In this document: piece after piece, positions 48,203-61,500 of the stretch | Layout of the letters: every line of letters begins with the position of its first letter | Numbering within the stretch: the stretch's first letter is position 1 | Source: Phoenix dactylifera | Taxonomy: Eukaryota > Streptophyta > Magnoliopsida > Arecales > Arecaceae | Direction of reading: 5' to 3' | NCBI RefSeq assembly: GCF_009389715.1 | Contig: NW_024067908.1 | Span: 1 to 64,000 of the forward strand | DNA: 64,000 nt | Program-made: the position numbers and the translations under genes | The notes under the pieces: generated by a model | Told to the model about the DNA's origin: nothing | Database searches by the model: none | The model's input: the letters and a program-made list of their open reading frames with translations, nothing else

Positions 48203-49829
48203 TTTGTACTATCGGTTTCTTTAGTTCGTGAATCAATTTTGTAAGAATTATTGTGTTCAGAAGATCTGAAGCTTTTTAACGTACGGCTGCAATGTATACT
48301 TGCAGTTCTCAGTATTGCAGCTACTGTTCTTGAGAGGGAGGCCCCTAGAGTCATTGTTTGAGGCAATGTGAGATTTCGATGTAGTGTTTAAAGTCATGTT
48401 GCTGAACTAGAATAGATAGATACGAGCTCTCCCATCCTGACATGTTTCCAGAAAGTTGTGTTATTTTGCTGAGGTCACCCTTTTTTTTATTTTGTACTCC
48501 TAAGATTTTGAGAATGGGATGAAAATCCGCAAGCTGGCCCATGGAAATCCAGTAATCCAAAAGTCCTACTTGTGTCAATACCATCAATATTTGGAAGTCC
48601 TGGAAATCCGATTTCAATGGTTACTTAGGACTTAATATTTGCATTCTTCATTACAATGCTGCAGCATAAGGTCCTATACACAATGCGTTTGCATTCAGAT
48701 CTAATATTAGCAATCTTTAATATTGGAGTTATTTTTGCTTCTATCATATTTGAAGTCCTCCCAGCACTTGGAGTTCCAAGACTAGTTTATTTTGAACATT
48801 GTGTGAAACGAAAAATTCGTCACCTTTAGTACTAACATATAGTCAAGGCCTCAAGGGTTTACATGTAAGGCTGCTTCAATTGTATTTGAGCTAATCCCAG
48901 CACCTGCCTTGCCGAGATTAGATCAAACTAGAATAATGGTATTCTTACATGTGACCTATAAAAAAAGGTTTTCTCTAATGCTAATATTTGCTGGGGTATA
49001 ATGTGTAAGATTACTCATCATATTTTTATACAAGTACCATTCGCTTGGCATGCTGAGACTAGGTCAATAAAGTCCAACAGATTTTATAATTTTTGGTTAT
49101 TTAAGTAATATGATAAATATGATTCTATTATGGCTGTCGCGCTCCTCGTCGTTGTTTGTTTGTTTGTTTGTTTTTTTTTTTTTTTCTTTTTTTTTTCTTT
49201 TTTTTTTTTGCGGTTCATCGGGCTGTCGCACTCCTTTGGCGTACCTGAAGAGCAAAGTTTTGAATGTAGTAGGTATCGGAATTAGAAGTACCTACGTAAA
49301 GCTGGGTAAAATGCCACTACATAAATTCAACGGATTATACCAACTCCCAGTGAAAAAGATCTCGCATAGCTATATATGGCGAGTGCTATAGGCCAGCTCG
49401 ATTATATTGAAAAGTAATTTGGTCACTGTGATCGACTGGATTCAGGGTGGCCCGACTGGCAGTAGAGGGAAATACCTTCTGCTTCGAAATATTTGGACGA
49501 TAGTGAGCAACGGATGGCCTTTTAGATTAAGTATAAATTCGGAGAGGCAAATTAGATTGCGGACTGGATGACTTTTTATATGGTCTACCACTCTAAAGGT
49601 ACTATATAGATGGGAGGTGGAGTTGCCTAGTGCAAGGCTCGTTATTTTTTGATTTTATCAGGCGTAGTTGTAATATATCAAACATTTTAGGAAAAAAAAA
49701 ATTCTCGCATAGGCGCTCAGGATTTAGAGGTCGCGTAAGGCGTAAGCTGCGGGGCCTTTGTAACGGTAACGGCTTCAAAAACCATAGCTATATAAGGAGT
49801 CCCAGTGCGGCAGTGCCACCAATAGCTAT
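48203..49829. other. CGE 3' UTR and intergenic
   Basis: After the CGE stop codon the sequence is AT-rich. A T-rich low-complexity block lies at about 49156-49210. I see no gene. Confidence 0.5.
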
Positions 49830-51560
49830 CCCATTACCCACCCGCTCGGTTCTCTCTCCGGCTTCTCCTAATACCAGGACGGTTCTTGGCATCTGTGGAG
49901 GTTTGTTTGTTACCCTAGCACTGCTCCTCTCTTCTTCTTCTCTACATTCTCCTATGCTATGTCATCTTATTCTTGAACCAACTGCAGCCTTTCTGCAGCT
50001 TAAAACTGTTCTTGAAATTAACCCCTTCTCGTCTCTCCTCTCCTCTGCTTGTCTTCTCTTCTTGATGATGGGCGAGGCAACTATGGAAGGCCTGCTGTTC
50101 CGCAGGCAACCAGTATGCAGCCGTTGTTGGATGGAGAGATCGCCGAGGGAGAAGGGGAGGGGGATCTTTCGATTTCGGTCTCATCCATTCAAGAATCCCA
50201 TGGGGACTCCGAGCCTAGATCTTTTTCTCTTTCTTCTCCTTCTTCTTAGCTTCGTTTTCTCTTTCTTTCTTTCTTTTCTTCTTTTTTGCTTTTCTTCTTC
50301 ATTTTTTGTTCCCCAAATCGAGAAAGTGGCATCGGTTTAAGATTTATTTGAAGAGGCTGTGATGATTCCCTGACGAGGGTTTTGTTGCATTGCGAAGGCT
50401 ATGTCTAACGGCAAGGCGATCTTGGACAGTCTGCTACTGTTCTGCAGGCAACTGGATGCAGCCGCTTAGGCTTATTGTTCCGAGACTTGAAGATTAACAA
50501 CATAATACTGGATTAAGTGGTGAATCTGAGAGTCTTTCTTCCCTTCTTCTTTTTGCAATTTCGTTTTCCCCTTAAAAAATTTTGTTTTATCAAGTTTTCT
50601 TTGATTTCACTATAATTAATTTCTTCAGATAATTTTTTCTTTGGCTCCTCAAGAATTCATACAATTTGGAGACCATTGAAAGATTGGGTGGGGATCTTGC
50701 ATTGATAGTCCCTAGGGTTTTGAGAATCCAAATTCTCAAATCGTCTATTTGGTTGTTCAAGATTAGGGATTGTATGCTGGGGATTACGGTTTATGACGTT
50801 TTAAGGGTTTTAAATCTACTCCCTTCCAGCCAAAGATTCTCAATTTCGTTACTCATTTTTCTGCTTCTTTTTTACTTCAGTAGCAGAGACTTTGGTATTG
50901 CATAGATTCAATTTTCCTCTCCTGCTATCTATTCTCTTCTTTCTATGAGGAATGATAATATATAAGACAGCTTAAAAAATCTCCAATGCTATTCTTCATA
51001 CTAAATTGTATGTTGCTGCACCATGCTGGTTCCATAAGCGGGTTTCTCTGGCACTGCTGACTAGGACTTGTGACAACTTTAAGTTGCTTCATTTTTGGAG
51101 CCTCTTTTATGCAGGGGTTGCGCGAGCATATAACTTTCGCTGGAGCTTGTATTAAATAAGGTTATTCACCCTGACTTTCCCTTGATAACTGTATTCTGCT
51201 GCTTTATCTGCTTTTCTTTTAGTCTTCCTGCTTATCTCTGCAGAGGTAGTGGTAATCTGTTTTGCTATTTGTTTTTATGCTTCGACACCTGGATCATGTT
51301 TCATATAGCTAGCAAGTGGGGTACAAGCATTTCTCGAAGAATTTCTGTACAACCTCTTCGGATTTGATATGAACTCTGTCCATTACCATAATCCACAAAA
51401 ATTCTTTGCTCTTAAATATGTTAGCATTGCTTGTCTAGGGGAATTACTTGTGTGAGTAGTTACTCGCTATATATTCTTATGTTCATTTCAAGCAAAAACA
51501 TAAACTTTTCATCCTTTTGGGGGAAAAGTGGAAATAAAATTAAACACTGTATTATTTGCA
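49830..51560 (+). repeat. Copy A of a ~1.8-kb direct segmental duplication
   Basis: The segment starts CCATTACCCACCCGCT and matches 52213-54190 along its whole length, including a CT-rich leader, a GGCGAGGCAACT-containing block, AAGAATTCATACAAT and the end GAAAAAGTGGAAATAAAA. In the block near 50049-50249 a 66-residue frame reads SMQPLLDGEIAEGEGEG and DLSISVSSIQESHGDSEP. It looks like the N-terminus of a real protein, but I do not recognise it and find no supported downstream exon. The copies differ by many substitutions and indels. Confidence 0.8.
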
Positions 51561-52212
51561 ATTTCGAAAGTCAGTTGTTCTGCAAGCTACTGCTGCAGCA
51601 TGTTGGAGACCGGACAAGATTTCTGGTAGGCAGGAAAAATAAGCCTTTGCACTTATTGAACTCCGCATCATTTCTTCTTCTATTTTTGGATGGCATGGTT
51701 CACTACTAGTTGAACTCCATCTCTTCTCCTGTTCCTGTCTTTGCTAGCAAAGGCTGGGGCAACTTTCATGATCTGCCATCTGGCAGGCAACTAATTGCCT
51801 ACATGGCTGGTGGGGTTGTTCTGGTCTTTCAGATGCATGGAAGGGATCTGTTAGATGCAGAATTCATCGCAGCCTCAAAATCCTATTTTGTAGCTTTTTC
51901 CCTAATCCACATTCATTGGACATGCCTAGTACTATTATATGTGGAAAGTAAGGTGCCTTCAGAGAATTTGGTTGGTTTTGCATATGAGGCTTTTGGAAGA
52001 ACTTGGATGGTTGCCTCTTCAATGGTTATCTTTGCATGAGAAGAGATGTATACACATATAATTCTTTTTTCATTCTTTTTTTTTTTAATCTAATGATCTA
52101 TATCTTTTGTGAAGCTTTGGTGAATTCTTCCCATTGGGTTGAAAAATATTGTTGTTGTTTTCTATTTACAAGTCTATGGAAAATGGCAAGGCAGGACTGT
52201 ACTGCAGGTAGC
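51561..52212 (+). other. Spacer between the duplicated segments
   Basis: About 650 bp without a counterpart in the duplication. An open frame of 109 residues (51710-52039) has a hydrophobic stretch but no motif that I recognise. Probably non-coding. Confidence 0.4.
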
Positions 52213-54190
52213 TGCCCATTACCCACCCGCTGAGTTCTCTGGCTTCTCCTGACACCAGGGCAGTTATCGGCATGTTTAGAGGTTTCTTTTGTTACCCTAG
52301 CACCGCTCCTCTCTTCTTCTCCTCTCCACTTTCCCCTTGTTTTATTCCTCTCTGATGTTATCTTATTCTTGAACCAAATGCAGCCTTTGTGCAGCTAAAA
52401 GCTTTTCTTGAAATTAACCCCCATCTTGTCTCTCCTCTTCTCTGTTTGTCTTCTTTTCTTGAACGGTGGGCGAGGCAACTTTGGAAGGCCTGCTGTTATG
52501 TAGGCAACCAGTCTGCAGCCATTGTTGGATGGAGAGGGCGCCGGAGGAGAAGGGGAGTGGGATCTTTCAGTTTTGGTCTCATCCATTCAAGAATCCCACA
52601 GAGTCTCTATGCCGTAGGTCTTTTTCTCTTTCTTCTTCTTCTTCTTCCTCTTCTTCTTCTTAGTTTATTCTCTCTTTCTTTGTTTGTTTTCTTCTCTCTT
52701 GCTTCTCTTCTTCATTTTTTGTTTCCCCAAATGGGGAAAGTGGCATCTATTTCAAGGTTTACGCAAAGAGGCTGTGATGATTCCTAGACAATAGTTTCTG
52801 CTGCACTGCAAAGTAGTACACAACGACTTCAGAAGGAATGGCAATCTTGGATGGTCTGCTGCTATACTGCAGGCAACCAGATGCAACCGCTTAGGATTTG
52901 TGCTGGTTTAAGCGGTGATTCTGAGTCTCTTCCTCCCTTCTTCGCTTTGAAATTTCTTTTTATCCCCTTCAAAGATCTGGTTTCTTCATGGTTTCTCTAA
53001 TTTCTTTACTATTATTTATTTCTTAAGTTATTTTTTTCTTTGGTTTCCCAAGAATTCATACAATATGGAGACCATTGAAGATAGCAGTGGGGATCTTGCA
53101 TTGCTAGTTGCTACGGTTATGAGAAGCCAAATTCTCAAGTCTTCTATTTTGGTTATTCAAGATTCGGGATTGTACTCTGGGGTTTAGAATTTATTACATT
53201 TTTAAGGGTTTTGAATCTACTTGCTTGTAGCCACATATTCTCAATTTTTTTTATTCATATTTTCTGCTTCTTTTTTACTTCAGTAAAAGGTTTCGGTCTT
53301 GCACAGATTCCTTTTTCCTCCCCTGTTGTCTATTCTCTTCCTTCTTTTATGTGCAATGAGGTCATAGAAGACAACTGGAAAAATATCCAAATCTGGACCA
53401 AATTGCACGTTGCTATACCATCCTAGTTCCATAAATAGGTTTCTCTGGCACTTCTCTTCTAATAGACTAATACTGCTAGCTGAGAAGCTGACCAGGGTTT
53501 GTGACAACTTTAAGTTGCTTCTTTTTCAGAGCCTCTTTTATGCAGAAGTTGTATGAGCATATAAATTTCACTGCAGCTGGTATTAAATAAAGATATCCAC
53601 TCTGACTTTTCCTTGATAATGTGCTTAATGTTGTTAATGTTTAATACAACCATTCAACTATTTATGCTACTGCTTTATCTGCTCTTGTTTTCTTTGTCTT
53701 CCTACTTATCTTTGCAGAGGTAGTGGCAGTCTGTTTTACTTGTATGTTTTTATTCTTCAGACACCTATACACATTTCATATTGCTATCAAATGGTGTACC
53801 CAGCACTTCTCCAAGAATTTCTATACAACCTTTTTTGGATTTGATATGTGACACAGAAACAACCACTCTACTTGTGGGGCTAAGGCTGCATACATCTAAC
53901 CCTCCCCTGAACCCACAATGGTAGGATCCTCGTGCACCGGGCTGCCCTGTTTGGATTTGATATGTATTCTACTCATTACAACCATCCATAATATTCTTTG
54001 CTCTTAAATATGTTGGTATTGCTTGACTTATTCATGTGAGTAGTTACTCACCATACATGTTGATAGTCATTTCAAGCAAAAAATATATTTTTTTAATCCT
54101 CTTGCAATGGAGAATTTATGCTTATCCCTATACTTTGAAGAATTATTTGCAGATTAGTTAGAAAAAGTGGAAATAAAATGTTAAGATTGT
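52213..54190 (+). repeat. Copy B of the segmental duplication
   Basis: This is the second copy, about 2.38 kb downstream of copy A. The frame seen in copy A recurs here as PLLDGEGAGGEGEWDLS but stops sooner, so any coding role was not kept. Copy B has a SINE fragment (53849-53949) that copy A lacks. Confidence 0.8.
53849..53949 (+). mobile_element. 5'-truncated Au-type SINE fragment, perfect 15-bp target duplication
   Basis: TTTGGATTTGATATG flanks it at 53834-53848 and 53950-53964. The 101-bp insert contains GGGGCTAAGGCTGCATACAT and ends GTGCACCGGGCTGCCCTG, matching the 3' end I recall for the Au SINE family. Copy A of the duplication has the uninterrupted target. Confidence 0.85.
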
Positions 54191-56233
54191 ATTGAAACGT
54201 CACTTACGAATCGCCAAATAAAAAAGGGCCAACCCCTATTTCGAATGAAACAGAAAAACGACCGCTTAAATCGCAAAAAGGCCTGGCGTCGGCCTCCACC
54301 GGGCCTCCGCCACTCTCCACCGGCCTCCCTCCCTCCCCTGCTCTCTCTCTCTCTTACTCTCTTTTCCTTCTCCTTCTTTGCCTCCAGCAATAGATTTTGT
54401 TTTCATTGCCGAAGCCGTACAGGTGAGCCACTGGTATGACGCGGAATGGCCCGAACCGCCCGATTCGAGACGGTTCCGCTGACATTGTTTAAGACACATG
54501 TTACATAAAGATATTTATACAGAATTGCCTTTAAGATGCTGCTGTACATGAGGCATGAATCACGAGGATTAATAGTTAATTACTACGGCACTCAAAATGT
54601 ATTGCTAACCTTAGTAGCCAAAATCTTATACCTAGGATAATACACCTGCTTGGGAATCTTCTCCGAATCATGAACTTGCACCCACTTCCGAAGTGCTTTC
54701 TTACTAAAAGTGTTTCTACAAATATCTGCATCTCTGCACCAAAACTCACTCCCAGTTCTGGAAACTAAGTTGCTACCACCAACAATGATGTTGCCTTTTC
54801 TATTGCACAACTGTGCTTTGTTTGTAGGTCTTCAGTGTTGAAAGTCATTTGGGGCTTTGAATTTTTCCTCCGTCTACCAAATTTCTGAAAATTTAGTATC
54901 ATTGCATGTTTTGCTAAATTTTGGAGTGATTTATAATGAAGCTATTTTTATTCTGTTTTCTGGTAATCATATAATTGAACAGACCAATCTTGGCGTCACC
55001 TGTATGAGCCTTCATGAAATGTAATTCTATTTTTAGCATCTTATTTCTACTTAAGTTCATATCATTGTTTTGTTGCACAGGGCCCTATCAAGTCTAGCCT
55101 TGAAGCCAATGCGATACTGGTGATTATGCTCCACTTTTAGAATTAAACACACAAACTTGAATAGAATGGTAAGATTATCTTAGAAAGCATAGTATGTCAC
55201 TCCTCAAAGAAACTACCTTAGATCAATGCACTTCTGAATGAGGCAAAAAGCTACACGATATGCAAGTGGGAGCTCCGTCAGAGCGAGAGCAAGATTAGAC
55301 CCTTACAGTGTTTCTTTTGATGGTTATAGCTGTCGGATGATAGATAAAGGCAGTGTTATAGCAACAAAGATATCCCACAGAAAAAAAAGTTGCACGACTA
55401 GAGGTGAAAGTACAATAGGAAGGGATGAAAGGGGGAGGGGAAAGTAGGCCCTAGATATTTATTTGGAGGGTTAAAAACAGAATATGGTATAGCCCTCTCT
55501 CCTGAAAAAAAATGCTTTGCATCATCACTCTATTCACATCTTTCCTCTTCTTTGCATGTCTTTTCTAATTGTTGACAGGGCAACTATAGGTCTCATGTTC
55601 TGCAGAAGCCTTTCTTACATGTGATCCCTTGACAGGGAAAAAAAATCATCTATAACACTAGCATTTGTTGGAAGTATATATGTAAGATTTACCATATTTA
55701 AACTAGTCCTCAGCACTCGGAATGCCAGACTAGTTACTTTCTTGCCATCCCCTACTCACTCTAGTACTGACATTTGTTGGATGTTACATGTAACTTTGCT
55801 TCTGTCATATTTGATACTAGTCTGGAGCACTTGGCATGCTGAGAATAGTTCAGATTTAATGTTTCCATTCCTACATATAACCCACTATAGGATTCAAAAA
55901 TTAGAAACAAGTTTCTTCTGCTATTACTCATATGGCTGACATTGACAAGCAACAATGATACCTTTCGCTTCATCACTTCCAAAACTCCTACTCTCTGTCT
56001 CTCCTCATTTTCACGCACTCTCTCCAACTTCTCTTTCTCCCTAAACTTAGATATCTTGGTAGAAGTAATGGACTGGATCAGTGTTCGAAGGAAAGGGGGA
56101 GAAGATGGGGACTTGGGAGATTGGCTGATGAGGTGGGTGCTGCCACTGGCGTCGCCGATGAATTTCTTCTTCTTATTCTTCTTTCTATCTTTACATTTTC
56201 TGTCTTTTGCTAGATGGATCAATTGCCTGGTAG
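54191..56233. other. Intergenic region, no supported gene
   Basis: A CT-rich block lies at 54330-54390. A minus-strand stretch near 54650-54740 resembles part of the zinc-finger gene's intron (5600-5700). A plus-strand exon-like phrase GPIKSSLEANAIL follows an acceptor-like TTGTTGCACAG near 55080. It cannot be tied to a gene. Confidence 0.4.
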
Positions 56234-56523
56234 CATGGTATGCCGAACCAGCCGGTTCAGCCCGTATTGGATGGGCTCACACCAGTACATAGCGGTACCG
56301 GGCTTGTACTGCTGCGAACCGGACTAATTCGCACCGATACGGAGCATTTAAATACCACTCTGTAGCATTTTCTAGGAAATGCCACTAGTGGCATTTGCCA
56401 CTCTGTGGCATTATCCACAGCGCGCACGACGTGCTGTGTTGCCGGTTCGGTACTGGTTCAACCGATACCAAACCAGTCCGGTAGGCGACCGGTATGCCTA
56501 TCGGTACCAGTTCGGCATACCTT
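56234..56523. mobile_element. Mutator-like MITE, copy 2, 9-bp target duplication GCCTGGTAG
   Basis: GCCTGGTAG flanks both sides (56225-56233 and 56524-56532), and the match extends two bases further on the left side of each. The left end has GGTATGCCGAACC and the right end GTTCGGCATACC. Right-end words GTAGGCGACCGGTA and GCCTA/TCGGTACC are shared with 37267-37794. It is 290 bp and non-coding. Confidence 0.85.
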
Positions 56524-56667
56524 GCCTGGTAGTCAGGGTATAGATGTCTGAATGGCCCAGTTTGAATTGTTACAAAGGTCAAAATTTATTTTTATATTCA
56601 AATCTATAACTATGCATCGGCTTTTGTTCGATATGGTTAATATTCCTTGTTTGGAGAGTAGTGCATG

Positions 56668-57400
56668 GGGTTAACATCCAGCTACTCATTGCTAAGTAGT
56701 ACTGTTACCCTTTGTGGCTCAATATTATAGCATGGATGAGAGTGTGACCTTATGCTTTTGTTTTTGCTAATGTTGAATCAATTTTAGCTTGTATTAGAGT
56801 AAATGCAACTCTCACCATACTGTTTCCACTGTAGTACCAATTAGTATCAAAATCTTGTGACTAGAGATATGACTATGATGCTAAGCATCTAAAAGTGCCA
56901 AAACATTGTTTTCGCTGTCTCAAAATTGATTCCGCTGCTTCAAAATTGATTCCGCTGCAGAAAGTAATCTTTTCCCATTCTTATCTCACGTTACAAATAT
57001 AATTGAATTTTACATTAGTAATGCATGTGGGTACCATCTGGCTACCCATCGCTATGTAGTGCCTTACCATTTACAACTCAAGGTTTTAGCAGGTACCATC
57101 TGGCTACTCATTGCTAAGTAGTAAATTACCCTTTACAAGTCAATGTCTTAGAGTGGATAACAGTGTGACCTTATGCTTTTGTTTTCGCTAATGTTGGACC
57201 AATTTTAGCTTGTGATGATGTTTATGCAACTCTCCAGATATTCTCTCCACTCTCATGGCACTTACTGTCATGCTTTCATGATCAGAGAGAGAGCTAATAC
57301 AGTGCTAAGCACCTATGAGTGCAAGCTGCAGAAAAGTAATCTTGTCCATTCTTATTTCGTCTTAAAAATATCATAGAAGTTTACAACTTTACATGACTTA
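56668..57400. repeat. Direct duplication, period about 422 bp, diverged
   Basis: GCTACTCATTGCTAAGTAGT occurs at 56681 and 57103, and the match continues through GTGTGACCTTATGCTTTTGT to CTGCAGAAA(A)GTAATCTT. An extra partial copy of the start lies near 57033. Confidence 0.8.
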
Positions 57401-58430
57401 ACTATAACACAATAAATTTGAATTGGTATATTTGTCAGGTAATGGTTTCTGGATATCAACAATCTTTATGTACTGAGATTGCTGAGAGTGTAATGGCATA
57501 AGGACCTGCGGCAAGTTTTCTCCTGTTGGTAATTAGTTTAATCACTATATTCATTTTAATTTAAAGAATGTGACATGTGTGAATAGAGTTAAGCTATTGC
57601 ATGGACAGAGATAAATAGTCTTGACATCAAATTTTAGTATTATACGACGGTAGGTTAAGTATTTAAACTGCAGCTAAATACATTTTTGTTACAATACTTA
57701 TCTGATGGTAGGTTAAGTAGTTATGTCTAATATTTGAAAAAATTGATCTGACAGATAAGTGCTTCCTGGTTATTGCATGTGTAAATGTTGCCGTTTTGAT
57801 TGACCTTATGAAAATAATAGCAGGGCTTGAGATTCTTGACCCAGAGTTCATGTAGGTTTGAGCCAATGGAAAGTTATTATAATGAATTTAAAAATGTGAT
57901 GAGGAACCTGCTTATTCAGCTTGATTCATGATTGGGTGCATTGCTCCATTATTTCAGTCATACCAAAGTCAAAAGCTTTCAAGAGCATGCACCAAAAATG
58001 AATTAGATGCTTGGAGAATTTTTTGGAGAATTGTTTCATATGCTCGACATATATTGGTGATGACAGAAAATGCAGGAAATGTGGCTGAATAATCAATATC
58101 AGAATATATTTTTTTCCTAAGGTTGTTCTACTAGCATGTAAGCCTGCAAATTAGTTACAATTATACTAGTATAAAATTCAAACTAATTTGAATCAAATAC
58201 TCTTATAGTGGACTTGTTTTATGTATCATTGGTAGTGGTTAGACTAATGGTGTTGTGCTCTAGATAATAAAGGTTTAAAGAAAAGAGCTAAACTTTGAGA
58301 CAACAAAATGGACTGAAAGATGCTGGTTAATATTTTTCTGAAAATGTAAATTATCATCTCTTAAGATACTGTTTCACTTTTTTGTTTCTTATATCATAAT
58401 TTTATATTTTATCTATGCCATCTACTTCAA
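57401..58430. other. Intergenic, no supported feature
   Basis: AT-rich sequence between the 422-bp duplication and the CT/GT microsatellite. I see no gene, domain fragment or repeat boundary in it. Confidence 0.4.
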
Positions 58431-58432
58431 GT

Positions 58433-58433
<1 letters not shown>

Positions 58434-58502
<69 letters not shown>

Positions 58503-58508
58503 TGTGTC
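58434..58508. repeat. (CT)n(GT)n compound microsatellite
   Basis: About 26 CT units run into about 11 GT units, directly at the 5' edge of the LINE. Confidence 0.95.
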
Positions 58509-58509
58509 T

Positions 58510-61500
58510 CATATGGTGGTTATTCGCCATTACTCAAGTTTGAACCCGAGTGCTTTCACTTGGTGAGATGGGTACCAACCAGCAGAGATACTAGGTTATC
58601 CTTACATGATTCACTCCTTCGACAGCAGGAGACTCTGTGGAGACAGAAGTCCAGAGTTCAGTGGATCAGAAAGGGAGACCAGAACACTAAATTTTTTCAT
58701 CAGTCGACGGACATTCGGAGGCAGAGGAGCAGGATCAGATCAGTCAGGGGTGCGATGGTCATATCACAGAGGATCTGGACGCTATCAGGTGAGTGTTTGA
58801 GCAGTTCTTCCACACCAGATGGACCACTCAGACGAGGAGTGGAGGATCTCCAGTCATGCAGCCCCCAGTGACAAGGATCTCGACAGAGGAGAATGCAACA
58901 CTGATTAAGCCTGTCTGTCAAGGAGATCCAGGAGGCACTATGGTCCCTTTCTGAAGATAAAGCCCCGGGCCCAGATAGTTTTCCTCCGGTCTTCTTCAAA
59001 AGATATTGGCCCTTGATCAAACAGGATGTGGTGGAGGCCATTCAGCAGTTCTTCAGTACATCTACGATGTCCGTAGATTGGAAGAGGACCGTTGTCACCC
59101 TGATCCCGAAGAGACAGGATGCTACAGAGCCGAGCCATTATCATCCAATTAGCCTGTGCGCCACCTTGCACAAGGCTACAATAAAGGTACTAGTGGCTAG
59201 ATTGAGGAGCATCTTGCCGAGGTTCATTAGCCCGGAGCAGGGAGCCTTCGTGGGAGGATAGAGTATATCTGATAACGTCCTCATCGCCTAAGAATTCATG
59301 CACGATCTTCAGAGTGCCTCGAGCCGGAGGAGCCTCATGGAGATCAAGCTAGACACGGAAAGGGCTTTTAAGATCTCCTAGACACGGAAAGGGCCTATGA
59401 CAGAATATGTTGGGATTTCCTACAGTGCACGCTGGTGAGCTTTGGCTTTTTTGAGGACTGGATAGGTTGGGTTATGGGCTGTGTTAGGCCTCCATCCTTT
59501 GCTATCCTAGTGAAGGGCTCGCCGACACACTTCTTCGAGTCTTCTGTCGGGCTGTGGCAAGGGTGCCCATCGTCCCCACTGCTCTTTATTCTGTGCTCGG
59601 ATACGCTCTCAAGAGCTCTTCGGCGGGCTGCAGTGACCTAGGTTATGGAGGCATATAGGCTAGTGCCGGCATCTGTCCAAATATCGCACCTCCTTTTTGT
59701 TGACGATTGTCTGCTCCTGGCGCAGGCTACGAGACAGATGGCTAGGGCCATACGGAGGATTCTTGAGGACTACTATACAGCTTCCGACCGGTGGGTCAAT
59801 CTGGCCAAGTCCACGGTCAGCTTCAGCCCGAAGATCAAGCCGCAGGTGAAGGCATCCATCAAGAAGATACTGGGAGTTGGAAAGCAGGAGGGCGCCTTAA
59901 GGTATTTGGGGGTTTCCATTACTAGCTGCCGACTTCGATGTAGTGACTGTGTTGACATGGAGCTCAGTATCAGACAGAGACTCGAGGGGTAGCTGATGGG
60001 TGCACTTTCCATGATGGGTAGAGTGGTCTTGGTGCGGTCGGTTCTCAGCTCAATTTCGGTCTATCTAATGTCGAACACTGTGGTGCCGACGACGTTCTTG
60101 AGGTCTTTGGAGAAGCTATTCAGAGATTTCATCTGGGAGAGACAGGAGGGTAGAGGGGGTGTTCATATGATGGCGGGGGAGGTGGTCTGTCAGTCGGTCA
60201 AGCAGGGTGGTTTGGGGGTCCACTCCTTAGTGGCGAGGCGGGGGGTGCTGGCGGCGAGACATGCGGCCAGATATATCTTGGACCCTGAGAGTCTATGGAG
60301 TACACTTATGAGGGCCAAATATGGAGTTTGTACGGTGGCGATGGATTTTCAGGTAGGCCGGCGGTGTTCATTTGGAGAAAAATCCGTTGGTATGTATGGC
60401 GATCAGATGGGTTGTTGGGGATGGTCGATCCATTGATGTCTTGGAGAACAGCTGGGTATCCAAGCATTCGCTGAGTCGAGTGCCGACCTTGGTTGATTCA
60501 GCGAGGTTGGAGGGCTGCAGGGTCAGTGATCTGATAGTCCAGGAGGAGAGCGGATAGAATGGGGCACTAATCAGGGATGCCTTTAGAGAGGAGCTGGTTG
60601 ACAGAATTCTGACTATCCTGGTACCTATAGGGGAGACGTCGGACAGATTGGTTTGGGTATCCATAGGGATGCCTAAGGTGCGGGCTGCGAACTTACAAGA
60701 GGTGATGGGAGGGGGAGCTACCCGACAGATGGAGGGCAAATGGATCTGGCAGATGTGTCTCCATCCCCAGGTGGCCCTATTCTTGTGGAAGGTGGCCTGG
60801 GGATGCTTATCGACCAGGAGCATGCTGGCAGGGAGGGGTGTCAGGATTACTCCGAGCTATGATAAGTGCCCTGACATGGAGTCCATTAGCTATGCCTTGA
60901 TTGGTTGCCCACGGCAGCACAGATATGGAGGGGGCTTTGATTTAGCTGACCTAGGCTACCTGTTCTGTTGACGATCTCCTATGACAGATGAGGGAGGCCA
61001 TGTGCAGCTCACGGACGATTGAGTGGGGTGTCACATGTGCCTATGTAGCATATCATATATGGTTGGACAGAAACGCCCAGATCTTCGAAGACAAATGGGC
61101 GTCCCTGTGGTGTGTTGTGGAGTGTGCACTCCGTCAGGCAGTGGAGATCACCAGAGCTACCACGCCGGCTTTATTTGGGATGGCCAGGGATATCTGGAAC
61201 CATCCTATGCTGCTACAGTGCCCGAGATCACCCTTGTCTCTTGGGAGGCCCCACCCCCAGGCCATCTCAAAGTGAACTTTGATGGTAGGGCATCCAGTGA
61301 TAGAGACAGAGCAAGCATTAGCTTTGTGATCAGGAGCCATGACTCTAGATTGATCACGGCTGGAGGGCAAAGCACCGCGGGTCTGTCAACGGCAGGGATG
61401 GAGCTCAGGGCCGCCTGGGAAGGCATCTCCTATGCGAGATGGGTGCTGAGGGCGAAACGCATCCTCCTTGAGGGGGACTCAGCGATGGTGCTCGACTGGA

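Noticed and set aside
51710-52039. 109-residue open frame with hydrophobic segments
   Set aside because: There are no recognised motifs and no supported neighbouring exons.
55080-55123. Exon-like phrase GPIKSSLEANAIL after an acceptor-like site
   Set aside because: It is too short, and no partner exons could be linked to it.
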